Below, piece by piece: positions 38,909 to 49,655 of a DNA stretch of 64,000 bases. Both the position numbers and the translations under genes were made by a program. How positions within the stretch are numbered: position 1 is the stretch's first letter; every line of letters begins with the position of its first letter. The stretch spans positions 6,695,557 through 6,759,556 of the forward strand of contig OX388310.1 of NCBI GenBank assembly GCA_947579605.1, in the 5' to 3' direction. Below the pieces are notes generated by a model, which was not told the DNA's origin, searched no databases, and saw nothing but the letters and a program-made list of their open reading frames with translations. This stretch comes from Athripsodes cinereus. Lineage: Eukaryota; Arthropoda; Insecta; Trichoptera; Leptoceridae.

Positions 38909-40921
38909 ATTAGGGTGTCCCTTATTTTTCAAAGTTTTAATTTTACGACGCATAGGCTATTATTTTGTTCATTTGGTCCTAAAACACTCAAAAACCAATT
39001 TTTATCTTATTCGGAACAGTGCAACCCGTGCCGACTTGCACGGAAACATCTTCATACAAGTTTCATACAAAAACTCATAGGGGCGGTGAGTGCTAACTGT
39101 TATTGTCACTCAGTCTCGGTTTTTCTGGTGATTGTCGCGGATTTTTTTTATATTTCAAAGATGTCAGTGGAATAAAGAAGCAATATAAAAAGTATTTTCA
39201 TGGTTAGTGAAGTAAATAAATAGATGACAGGTGCAAAATTACCGTCCAATCGTCAAGTTCTCGCAGTTCTGTCTTTCGATATACGCGATATTAAGTTGAA
39301 TGTTAGTGAAATCGAAAATCTAGTCATTCGCGTGTGCATTACATTCTGAAAAAGGCTAGAACATCTAATAGAGCTGTTACTAATCTTGTTAAGAGATCAG
39401 GGGATCTTTATCAGGTCTGGAAAGAGCTGCCAAAAAATAGCAAGAAGATTCAGGATTTTCATAGGCACCGTGAGGAGAATTTCCACTTGAATTGGATAAT
39501 TTATGCGATATTGTATTCGCCGATGCTCTCAAAAGACTAAAAATTAAAGAAGATAATAAATTATTGTATAAGCAAAGAGAACCAAGACGTACAGGATGCT
39601 TAGCGGGTGTTGACAAAAAAAATGGCTGAAATTGACAAAGAGCAAGGCTGAAAAAACTAGCAGAAGAGAAAAAGATTAAAGCGTATGATTTCAGAGAGCT
39701 TGTTGTCACCTGCTGCTCAACACATCTGTGATACGCCTGAAAGAGCCTCTGGCATCCACATAATTTAAAAATCAGATCTACTGGCGCAAAGCATCAAACA
39801 CGATGGATAGCAAGAGCTATTTACCCTTCAAAAAAATGTTTATTGCAGACTCAGTTTAAAATGGACGCTAAGGATAAAGAAACTAAACTAGATGTTTGTT
39901 TTTTTATTGTGGTAGTTCATGTAAAGTCCTTGTTTGAATGCTGTTTGGTGGTGAAAGCGCCGAATCAAGACTTGTGTTTTTTAAAAACATTAAATGGTAA
40001 CAAAAGAATTGACAAGCTGATTTCCATAGCGACCTAAAACAAGTTCAGTCAACAATTTGTGATATTTGTCAAAAAAAATAGCCGTCCTTTTAATTTTTAA
40101 GATGTAATTGATGAGCAGACCAAGGGGATCACTGTAGAAAATTTACAAAAAAAGAAAAATTGGGTGATTTCGGTAAGAGATTTGAAAAATCCAAGGAACA
40201 GATGTCTGGCTCTCTATATGTTAGGAAGTAGAGCTCAATTTAATTCTAAATATTATATTATAACATGTTCTTTTTATGTATTCTACAAGTAGCTTTAATG
40301 TTTTTATAGGAAAATTTTTGAGTTATTTTGTATCCATCAAGACCAAAAATTTATTTTCTCAACTAAAACTTGACAGCAGTTTCCTTCAAGAAGGTGTATC
40401 TTCGTATAATGAAAACGTGGCATTTTTGGAAGCTTAAAAAAAGATATCTAGCTTAAAATCAGTGTATAACACAGGTGAAAGAGCTGTTAAACTAATCCAA
40501 GGCTTTCATGGTTTGATAACCGCAGAAGAAGAATAGAAACAGTTCTTATTACGTTGTGTACATGAACATAGAAAAATGTATCCAGACTGTAAAAAAGATA
40601 CTTTTTACAGGATATGTTCAAATTAATTAATATCAATTTTGTAACTTTTTTTGATAATTGCAAGAAATGTTCCATATAAATTTGTGTTTTCATCAATATT
40701 TAGCTAACATAGTGGTATGAAGTGATTATCTACAGCTAAATTTAAAAGACCCTTTAAGCTGCTATTTTCTGAAACTTTGAGGCTCTGTCGGCACGGGTTC
40801 CAATCAACTTAGAAAGCTTAAATTCTGTATTTGGGTAAGTAGTAGGCTAATAAACACAATTAGGGGGTATGCGTTTCAATAACTGAAAAAATTTTTTTTT
40901 TGACCAAATAAGGGACACCCT
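38909..40921 (+). pseudogene. 2-kb TIR transposon with decayed transposase-like ORF
   Basis: The ends are inverted repeats (TTAGGGTGTCCCTTATTT against AAATAAGGGACACCCTA) flanked by near-identical 8-bp sequences, AACTACAA and AACTACAT. Between them several plus-strand frames hold collinear protein pieces: about 39334-39538 (KKARTSNRAVTNLVKRSGDL), about 39800-40036 (including VKAPNQDLCFLKTL) and about 40450-40620 (including KSC/NTGERAVKLIQGF readings), separated by stops and frameshifts. The layout is that of a dead DNA transposon. I cannot assign the transposase family. Confidence 0.6.
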
Positions 40922-41384
40922 AAACTACATACATGTAGGAATAATAATAAAAAAGAAATTACAAGTCCAAAATAATTTATACACATTTATAACATCAAAT
41001 ATAATTTGTTATGTATTAAAGACGAGCATTAGAAAAACATCTTGTTCCGGTAATGTAGGGTGTAAAAATCCTCTATCATTTTTTCACATGCTCAAACTAA
41101 AGAAAATTATTTATTTACACATATTCCGTTACCACACAATGGTAATCAAGCGACATTTTTACCTATGAGATTGTAATAGATGGAAGCATGGGAGTACCCA
41201 GTATTTTCTTTAGTAGAGGCGGCAGCGTAGTAAATTGGTATACCTACGAATTTGAAATGTTTCTCTATCTCTCCGTTTTTGTTAGAGAATAGGTACTTTA
41301 GGACCACCACATATTTTGAGTTTAACAGCTATCATATGGGGGACCATTATCCGTGAAGTTCCCGGTAAAGATTAGGCCTCCCAC

Positions 41385-41895
41385 TATTTTATATAAGTTA
41401 TCGAGTCTCATGGAATAGGCAAATGTTCGCAAAACTTCACAATATATACAACAATTTATGTCTACAGTTCGGTGATGAGGCATACCACCTAGCTATCCTG
41501 AATGTACTATATCACACCATCACAGTATACCCCACAAATGGGTAGCCAGCATACCAGCCGCATGTAGTAAACATGTAAGCCGTCCTTTCTGTGCCAACAA
41601 AAAATTAAGCTATTTAAATTAAAATTTCAAGTGTCTTTATTTTTTCGGACACCTAAAAACTTACGTAAGAGTTGGAGACCATTTATTTGCCATAAGTGCT
41701 CCACGGAAAAACGAAAGAATCGTGAATGTTTTATTTTTTATTGACATGGAGAGAACAAGCTGCATTTCTATTACTTGTCCGCTGGCTACCCTACTTGTTC
41801 GACAGATAGTAGTAATAATTATTAAGTTTATAGTTTATTATTCTGTGTTCCACTCAGTCGTATTTTATTTTTCCTTCCTCTAAATTTAAAAGCCT
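41385..41895 (+). repeat. Repeat unit inverted relative to the interior of the next element
   Basis: The stretch from TTTATATAAGTTATCGAGTC to CTCTAAATTTAAAAGCCTTA is an inverted, roughly 85% similar copy of 42434-42915, for example TTATTTTTTCGGACACC against its reverse complement near 42665. It includes the AAATGGGTAGCCAGC motif at 41537. The two copies make a 1.5-kb foldback. Confidence 0.7.
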
Positions 41896-42208
41896 TAGGC
41901 GCCTACTACACGCACAAGTATCACCACAGTTTTGCCTACGCAGGCCGACCATACGCCGACTTGTACACAGAACACCGTGAGTGTTAAAACTGTATCCCAC
42001 GCAAACCCCTACAACGCGACTTGCGGACTATTCGACTTGCTTGAAATTTTGCCTGCGCGTACTTACCTGCACGTGTGGTTGGGTGTTCAGTGTTCATGCC
42101 GCGCTTTCTTTTATCTTTTCGACGAAACATCGTTTCGACGCTAACAGTTTGAAGCAGAATGACCATACGTCCATCATACGTCTCTCTTCACGTTTTCGGG
42201 TAGACGTG

Positions 42209-43130
42209 GGATAGCCTAGTTTTCACAGCAATTTTAAAATTTTCGACGCCGGGACCCTCTACAGACGGACGCCCGAAGCTTTTTCGTTGGTATAAGGGTG
42301 GCGCATTAATCGTTTTGTTTATTCATGATTTTGTTCATTGTCTTGTACATTTCGAGAGATAACACGAATTTATAAATCTAATTGAAAAGTTAAGAAGTAT
42401 GATCGATAAAAAATTAATGAAATACTGCATCATAAGGCTTTTAAATTTAGAGGAAAGAAAAATAAAATATGACTGAGTGGAACACAGGATAATAAATTAT
42501 AAACTTAATATTACTACTATACCTACCCCTACAGCATGTCGAACAAGTAATAAGCATGCAGATTGTCCTCTTCGTGCCAATAAAAATAAGACATTCAGGA
42601 TTCTTTCGTTTTTCCGTGGAGCACTTGGCAAAGAAGAGTCTCCAACTCTTCCGTAAGTTTTCAGGTGTTCGAAAAAATAAAGACACATGAAATTTTAAAT
42701 TCCAATTATCTTAATTTTTTGTTGGCTCAGAAAGGATGGCTTGCATGTTTATTACATGCGGCTGGTATACTGATAGTGTGGAATAGTACATTCAGAATAG
42801 GTGCAAATTGTAGTATATTATTATGTGAAGTTTTGAGACCATTTGCCTAATCCATGACACTCGATAACTTATGGAAAATAGTGGGAGACCATATATTTAT
42901 TTCTGTTTATTATTTACTGTACATTGATTATAAGCAAATTCGTATTTTATTTTTCCTTCTTTATAAATTTGCGTTATCTCTCTAAATGTATTAGGCAATA
43001 TTAATGAACAAATCATGAATAAACAGAACGAATAATGCGCCACCGTTACAAACGAAAAAGCTTCGGGCGTCCGTCTGTAGAGAGTCCCGGCGTCGAAAAT
43101 TTTAAAATTGCTGTGAATACTAGGCTATCC
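42209..43130. mobile_element. Long-TIR foldback element F, copy 1 (uninterrupted)
   Basis: The ends are near-perfect inverted repeats of about 100 bp: GGATAGCCTAG, then TTCACAGCAATTTTAAAATT, TTTCGACGCCGGGACCCTCT, AGACGGACGCCCGAAGC. GTG flanks both ends. The interior carries the repeat family of 41385-41895 in inverted orientation. It has no ORF. A second copy, split by later insertions, is at 50923-54307. Confidence 0.8.
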
Positions 43131-43646
43131 GTGGAATATACTGTACCTGAGAGCCATTAGGGCAGCGTTCATACAGTCGCCGAGTGATCACTCGACGACG
43201 CTCCGATCGTTCACGAAGCCGGAGCGAGTCACCCGACGACTCGCACTGTCGCGTTCAGGCACGTCGTCGGGTGACAACCGAACAACCGAAATCATAGCAG
43301 GGTGATTATCGCTCTGACAGTTACATTGACGTTTGAGTGATGGTGGTTGTCAAAACAATTGCGAAATTAATCGTAATTATGGTGTGTTCTTGTCGTATAC
43401 AATTTTTCAAAAAAGAAAATCATATTTTTTTGGCAAAGGCTATTCGTACGTATCATAGATAAAAGAAATTATAAAATTTGTCTATGGTGAATTATTTCCA
43501 TAGACAACATTAATATTAAACTATTTCGTTTATGGATATCTAGATGTTACTAGCGTCTAAAGGTAGAAGAAGAGGGATGAAAATACCATAGATTTTTATA
43601 TAAAATACCTAGATGGAGTACTCGTATGTATTTTCATTGTTATAAA

Positions 43647-43871
43647 GTGAGGCACCATTTTTCGGCACTTTTGACAGAACGGTTGGCGAAAAAAATTGTG
43701 GTATATCGCTGAAAACGTCGACAAGAACTTCAAAAAATGTCCAATTACGTTTATATAAATGTAAAAATGATATATTTTTATAAAAATGCGAGAAATAGTC
43801 CATAAAATGTAGGAAACACCATACGCTTTCGCCAACCGATCTGTCAAAAATTCATAGATTTTTTGCCTCAC
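43647..43871. mobile_element. MITE nested in element B
   Basis: Inverted ends GTGAGGCACCATTTTTCGGC and GTGAGGCAAAAAATCTATGA share GTGAGGCA, and inner blocks TTTTGACAGAACGGTTGGCG and its inverse TTTCGCCAACCGATCTGTCA pair. It is about 225 bp with no ORF worth keeping. Confidence 0.55.
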
Positions 43872-44243
43872 TTTTGTAAACGAGTCAGGGTTCTAGGTTT
43901 TGTATGGAATTCTGTGGAAAATACGCGAAATACTCTATGATTAAGTTGACAGCTGTCAGGCTGTCACATATGCTGTTTTCGTTTTGTGTGATGTTTGGTG
44001 AGGTTAAGTTACAATTATTATTTAGTGTGAATTATCTACATTAAACATATTTATAATTTTTTGTATTACCAATTCGGCTATGAGGCATGGTATCCATAAT
44101 GTAATTTTTATGGCATGGAATGGACGACATGTATAATAGTTTATCTAATTACTTCAGCAAGTAACTTCAATACATACCAACATACATAATAATAGTATTT
44201 TATAAAACATGATTTCATAAGAAATCAATGAAATCACGACTTT

Positions 44244-44413
44244 GTCGGTAGCCTGGAGGTAGAGTCTCGGCCTCGTGAACAAGGGGACCGTGGTTCTTTA
44301 CCAGATAACGGCAAACTCCCCTTTCACGACTAGCTTTTAAGAGCTTACTGTGAAAGGTGTATAAGGTTGTATTTGGGTTTATAACAAACAAAACCCAGAT
44401 ATATCTTTTTTTT
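44244..44413 (+). mobile_element. tRNA-derived SINE copy inside element B
   Basis: Collinear with 12559-12740 from TCGGTAGCCTGGAGGTAGAG through CCCAGATATATC and a T-run. The B box is degraded to GGTTCTTTACC. It shows that element B was in place before or while this SINE family was active. Confidence 0.8.
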
Positions 44414-46169
44414 AATGATTAAGTCGTAAGTTATCTGAGTGGCTTTCTAATGAAAGTGGACAAATCTGTTTGAAGTAAAATGTCAGAGTGCGAAAAGCCT
44501 AAAACTAATTAAGATTTTTACTGATTTTGAGTGACAAGTAACTTTTCAAAGAGCTGGGGTACACTACAGTGTTGACGGGAACGGGATGAATCAGTTCCAG
44601 GATTCAAACCATGAGCATCCCTCCAGGAAGTCTGAGACTACCATCAGACTTCTGGCCACCTCATTGTCGAAGTAATAATTTTGTTATTTTGGATGTGTAA
44701 AGATTTTATCTTTTTTAAAATACATTGATAGTCGAGGGTAGGTATACTAGATTGATAGTACATAACATTGAAGTAAAGGAGAAAAAAACTAAGTGCATAT
44801 GATTAATGATTTATATTCAAGAAAAAAACTTTATGATCAATCTCAAAACTTGATGTAAATTGATGAAATTACACAAACCTAATATTCGTCTCAGTGGGGA
44901 AGGAGTAAGTTGATAGTGTTATTTGATGATAAAGAATACCTAATTAAAAAGTATTCTGCTCGAACATTAGAACAATATGTGAAATAAAGGTTGAAAATGA
45001 ATGTTTGGAGCAAGTGGACGAGTATGTATATTTAGGAAGTTTGTGAGGGATGGAAGATGCGCCAAGGATAAGATGTTTTTAGACTAAGATTAGTTTTTAA
45101 TTAATTATTTTTTTACACTCCTATATTTTTATTCTAATATGGTATTTTTAAATGTTTTTTTTTATAAATAAATAGTATGTTTAATTAATTACTGTGTTTT
45201 ACATCACCTGCCTCACATAATAGTAATATGCTATAGCTCTCTAACTTTTATAATTTTAATATTATTTATTTCAATGTGTTCCTAAAGAACACCATAAGCA
45301 TATGTTAAGTTTTTATACTGTTGCTGCTCTTTCTTCACCTCCTTTCCAGTCAAGCCGGGTATCGTCAATTTTGCCTCTGTGTTACACCCCTCCTCTTCCT
45401 TAAACCAGGTCCTCCTCCCAGACGAGAACCTTCAGCCAGCTAGCTCAATCTCAGGGTGAGAGAAGGAGGATCAACAAAGAAATATTAATTATTTTGTTCC
45501 AATAGTCTATCTGTTAGCAGGGGTGATGATTAAAAGAGATATTTAGATTTTAACAACTGTAGTTAAATTTAAAAAAGCAAAACTAATATCTGTAAGCATA
45601 ATTATAATAATAACCCTACTAGTTGTATATATTAGGTGAGAGTAATGGAGAATAAGAAACTTACGTTATCGCTGTGAGATTTCGAGACATCAACAAATAA
45701 TCATTATCAATGTTCTCCCTAGGCAAACCAATTCTGCAGTTAATGTACCGCAGAAACCTACTCTCTATCTTGTAAAGATTATTTTACAAATCAAAAAAGT
45801 ATTTATAATTTTCAATGTATACAGACTTGAAAAAGGCTTACTGATTCTCAGCACAAAACCCAACATTCTTAATGACCTTTTACAAATACTGTCCACATGA
45901 TTAACAAAACGTAAGTCGCTGGTAAAAATTATACAAAATCATTTATTTCATTCACTGATGCTAGCGGAGAATCATTTATTTTATATTTATAAAAAAAGGA
46001 TGTTTACTTCTGCAGAAACGCATAACTAGGTAATTCTTTGTATTTAATCTTAGTCTATTATTGTATCACCACTTCATCGGGGGTGTCTTCAGTTCTTCCA
46101 GCAAATTGCACAGTCACCGGAATATGCCGATCGCAAAGAATAGGAGTATTTGAATAAGTTTTTTGTATT

Positions 46170-46381
46170 CCTACTAATTGAATCCTCAATATTATTCATA
46201 TATCGCGGAGGGTAAGACCGAGGGGACAAATGGCAGAGGCCGACCAAGAGACGCATATATGGACCAACTGAAGAGGGACATGAACTGTGGCTCATACGTA
46301 GAGCTGAAAAGACTGGCTGAGAATAGAGACGAATGGAGAAGAAAAACCAAACTCGTTGCAGACCAATCCAATGGATTGTAA
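46170..46381 (+). pseudogene. LINE C-terminal ORF remnant
   Basis: The frame includes GRGRPRDAYMDQLKRDMNC, ELKRLAENRDEWR and ends at a stop near 46381. The G-R-G-R-P-R linker and the L-A-x-N-R-x-E-W-R block are typical of the C-terminus of insect non-LTR reverse transcriptase ORFs. The catalytic part is absent. Confidence 0.65.
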
Positions 46382-47788
46382 CTCATTATATAATAAGAAT
46401 TTATAAATTGAATTTTCCAACATTAGTTTTGTAATAACATTAACCTTTGAATATATAAAATAAAATATAAAATAAATTTTATATCTTGTATAAAATACAT
46501 TAGCTAATTTTTTACATTTTTTTCGCAATTTTGAAAACAGTTTATAGTCACTATGTTCACCCGTAAGCTTGTAAACTCAATACATTTTACGGCATGAGAG
46601 CCTATTGCCTAACAATAAAGTTGACAGAAAATCTGCAAAACTGTACATAAATATTCAATAAAATCATACATTTAAAACTAAATAATACAAAATCACATTA
46701 ATTCCTTGCAATAAGCATTCCAAAAAAACTGACCAACTTTATGTACATCTAAACTTGATAGTTGGGTGTTAATGAGGTAAATAAATTATTATAAAATCAA
46801 AATCCCTCTGCAATTATCAACATTTTAACATTCCGCTTAAAATTATAAAAAACTTTCAATAGTCAATGAAATAAAATAATAAAAATCAATAGGCACACAC
46901 CATATACATTTAGGATAATAAATTGTAAGATAAAACATTATTATACTGAAAGTATATCTTGTGTAGTGATATCCTAGTTAGCAATAATTATTTTCACACA
47001 TACACTCAGATCAGGCCACAAACAACACAACAGTTTCAAAAGATCAAACAGGAGCATCAACACACCTACAAATATAAGTAGAAAATTAAAAACAACAAAT
47101 AAATTGAAGAGAAAACAAGTGACAGGCATCAACATGATCCTTTTTGTGATTTAATATCATGCTAACTGCCATAGAATAATAAATACAATAAAGTACTAAC
47201 TGCTATTTGTTCTGTTTCTTTAATGGAAGGTAATGAACATAGAATAATACATATACTAATTGAACTGGTGTTTTTTCATAATTTTTTTGTTCATTAGAAA
47301 ACAATCTTCTCTGGTTTTTGATTTTTTTGTTTGGCGGTTCCAAATTTGTATTTACACATAATATAACAGCAGCCAATCAAAACTCAGTATTTTTGCGCAT
47401 GCGTATTTTTCATCCCTCTTCTTCTACCTTTAGACGCTAGTCTAGATGTTTGCGAAATCTATTGTTCAGCGTAGGGTTGTAATGAATATCCGTATCCGCA
47501 TCCGAAAAATATCCGCATCTGCAAATTTTATTTAAAGAGCTTGGAATTCGCATCCTTAAACATTTTTTGAGGATACCATGCCAAGCCAGATACATTTCTA
47601 AAATAAAATATTGAAAATATATTTTTCGTACTAATTCTATCCTGGTTGATATAGCAGGTATGCCAGTTCAAAGATGTGCTTCACATTTGTACAATAGTTT
47701 TTTTTTTATATAATACATTCTACTATTTTTTGTGTACTATGCTAACGACGTAATCATGTTTCCCCCATTGAATACCTGCCAAATACTA

Positions 47789-48254
47789 AAGTAGCATTCA
47801 CATTGCTTCACTTTGGATGATCATCCAGAGTGTCAGGGTCAAACCTGTTCATCGAAAGTGAACACGTCTGTTCACATTTGTTCATCCTATGCTTTCACTG
47901 CCGTGTCAACACTCACGGTCATGTTGTATGTAGTTTGACGTATTTTCGTATAAAAATAATTAAACAAATTCAAAAATTAAAAATAACACATAAATTAAAT
48001 TAATATAGCTCTCGACTGCATAATAATTTTGTACATGATTCTGACATTCAATACAAATTCATAGAGAATTAAACAAATAAACTTGTTTATGGTCGTTTCA
48101 GTGAAAGGACCTTTCATCAAAATTATGACGAGTGGTAATCTCTTTCCTCCGTCATCGCTAGTGATCACTAGCGATGAAACGCGCGTTCACATTTGTTCAT
48201 CTTGGAGGATCATCCGGAGTGATCACTGAAAGTGAACGTATGTGAACGACCCTT
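47789..48254 (+). mobile_element. MITE family M, complete copy with TA duplication
   Basis: It begins AAGTAGCATTCACATTGC and ends GTGAACGACCCTT, with TA at 47787-47788 and 48255-48256. It is almost identical to 15968-16435 over the full 466 bp, implying recent activity of this family. Confidence 0.85.
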
Positions 48255-48819
48255 TAGTTTCCTACAAAAGGCAAGTATTTGTAAAACATGCCATATAAGA
48301 CATTTAATATCTTCAATTCAGTAATGAAGTAAACCACCCATTCTGAATGAATGTCTGTTAGCTTTAGTTGTTACGGAGAAGACTACCAGCATGTTTACTG
48401 CATGCGGTACTTATGGGAAAACGCTACGATGGTGCGAATGAATGATGTTACCTGCTCTTACTCATTTCAAATGTAGAATTTCCGTCGTCGAACATTTTAA
48501 TAATTAAAGTTTACGGAAACTTATATTAATATATTTTTATTTGCCAACGTATCGATATAATTTTTTTTTTTTAAGAAAATACCAAAAATTTACATCATAT
48601 TAAATTAAATAAGAAAATTGTCATTTTCACGCGATTTTTTTTCCAGAATAGGCTCTTTTGAACATTTTTTTTAGAAGAAGAAATTAATTATTCAAAGGCA
48701 ACACTTATTTTCAATAGATAATCTAATTGATGGTATTATTTCGAAAAATCTAAAATTTATGGGCATGTTCATAAAAAAATACTCGTTTTTCTTTCTTTTT
48801 CAAAATTTAGATATATTCA

Positions 48820-49655
48820 TTTTTATAAATGAGGTTGCAGATATCCTTGTCACCAAGGTAGTGAAGCAAGGCTGTGTCATGTCTCCGTGGCTGTTCAAAC
48901 TATTCTTCGACTACTGTATGCGACCTGTGAAAGAGATTGATGTTGGTGTCGAGTTTAATGGGTCTCGAGTGAATGCATTGATGTACGCAGATGATTTGGT
49001 GCTAATGGCTGAGATTGAAAGGGATTTCCAATATAAATGTTTGGAGCAAGTAAGCGAGTATGCACATTTGCGAAGTATCCATGTTTGCGAGGGATGAAAG
49101 ATACGATAGGGACATTGAAAGAAGGAAAGTGGCCGGTGCTAAAGTGGCCGGTGCTAAAGTGAACGGTGCACTTCGACCCATTGTCAGCAATGGCAATGTG
49201 TCGAACATGGCTAAAATGCTGGTGCAAAATACCATTTTGGTACCATCAATTGCGTATACAAGCGAGACAAGGACGTGGTTGAAGGACAAAAGTGGAATAA
49301 ATACAGTGGAGATGCGATCGTTAAGAAGAATGGTTGGTAGAACGCTGCGTGATAAGAGTAAAGAATGAGCGGATGCAAGAAGAGTGTTGTGGACAGAATG
49401 CGCGTGAATAAACTACGGTGGTTTGGACATGTTGAACGAATGAGAGAAGTAAGAATGACAAAGAGGATATGCTTTACTAAAAGAAAGGGCGTCTGAGAAC
49501 CACATGGCTTGATCACGTGGATCAAATTCTCAAGGACGGCCGTGTGTTGAGTAAGAGGAACCGACGTGCGTGCATAAGAAATTGTATGAGTGTGAAAGAA
49601 ATGTGTAAAGATAGATCTTTTTGGCATTCCGTTCTCTCTGCCTACCCCATTTGGG
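48820..49655 (+). pseudogene. Non-LTR reverse transcriptase fragment with YADD box, frameshifted
   Basis: First frame: KQGCVMSPWLFKLFFDYCM and ALMYADDLVLMAE, the RT palm with intact YADD. A shift near 49080-49095 moves to RDIERRKVAG, YTSETRTWLK and EMRSLRRMVGRTLRD; further shifted pieces include LDHVDQILKDGRVLSKRNRR and an ending near SAYP. The order is that of an RTE-like LINE widespread in arthropods. There is a local duplication of a 15-bp unit (AAAGTGGCCGGTGCT) at 49126-49156. It is inactive. Confidence 0.75.

Larger units (their letters stand above)
43549..47441. mobile_element. 3.9-kb TIR element B with 9-bp duplication CTAGATGTT
   Basis: CTAGATGTT flanks the element at 43540-43548 and 47442-47450. 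The ends are inverted repeats of about 37 bp beginning ACTAGCGTCTAAAGGTAGAA, almost perfect. No transposase ORF is recognisable; the interior holds a MITE (43647-43871), a SINE (44244-44413) and LINE scraps (44980-45080, 46170-46381). The duplication size points to a Mutator-like non-autonomous element. Confidence 0.75.

Noticed and set aside
41932..42214. Overlapping open frames on both strands
   Set aside because: They overlap each other on opposite strands, show no domain and lie in repeat sequence just before element F.
43596..43871. 91-codon minus-strand frame
   Set aside because: It coincides with the inverted ends of a MITE (43647-43871); the reading reflects the TIRs.
49211..49627. 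138-codon minus-strand frame
   Set aside because: It is the antisense shadow of the frameshifted RT fragment on the plus strand.
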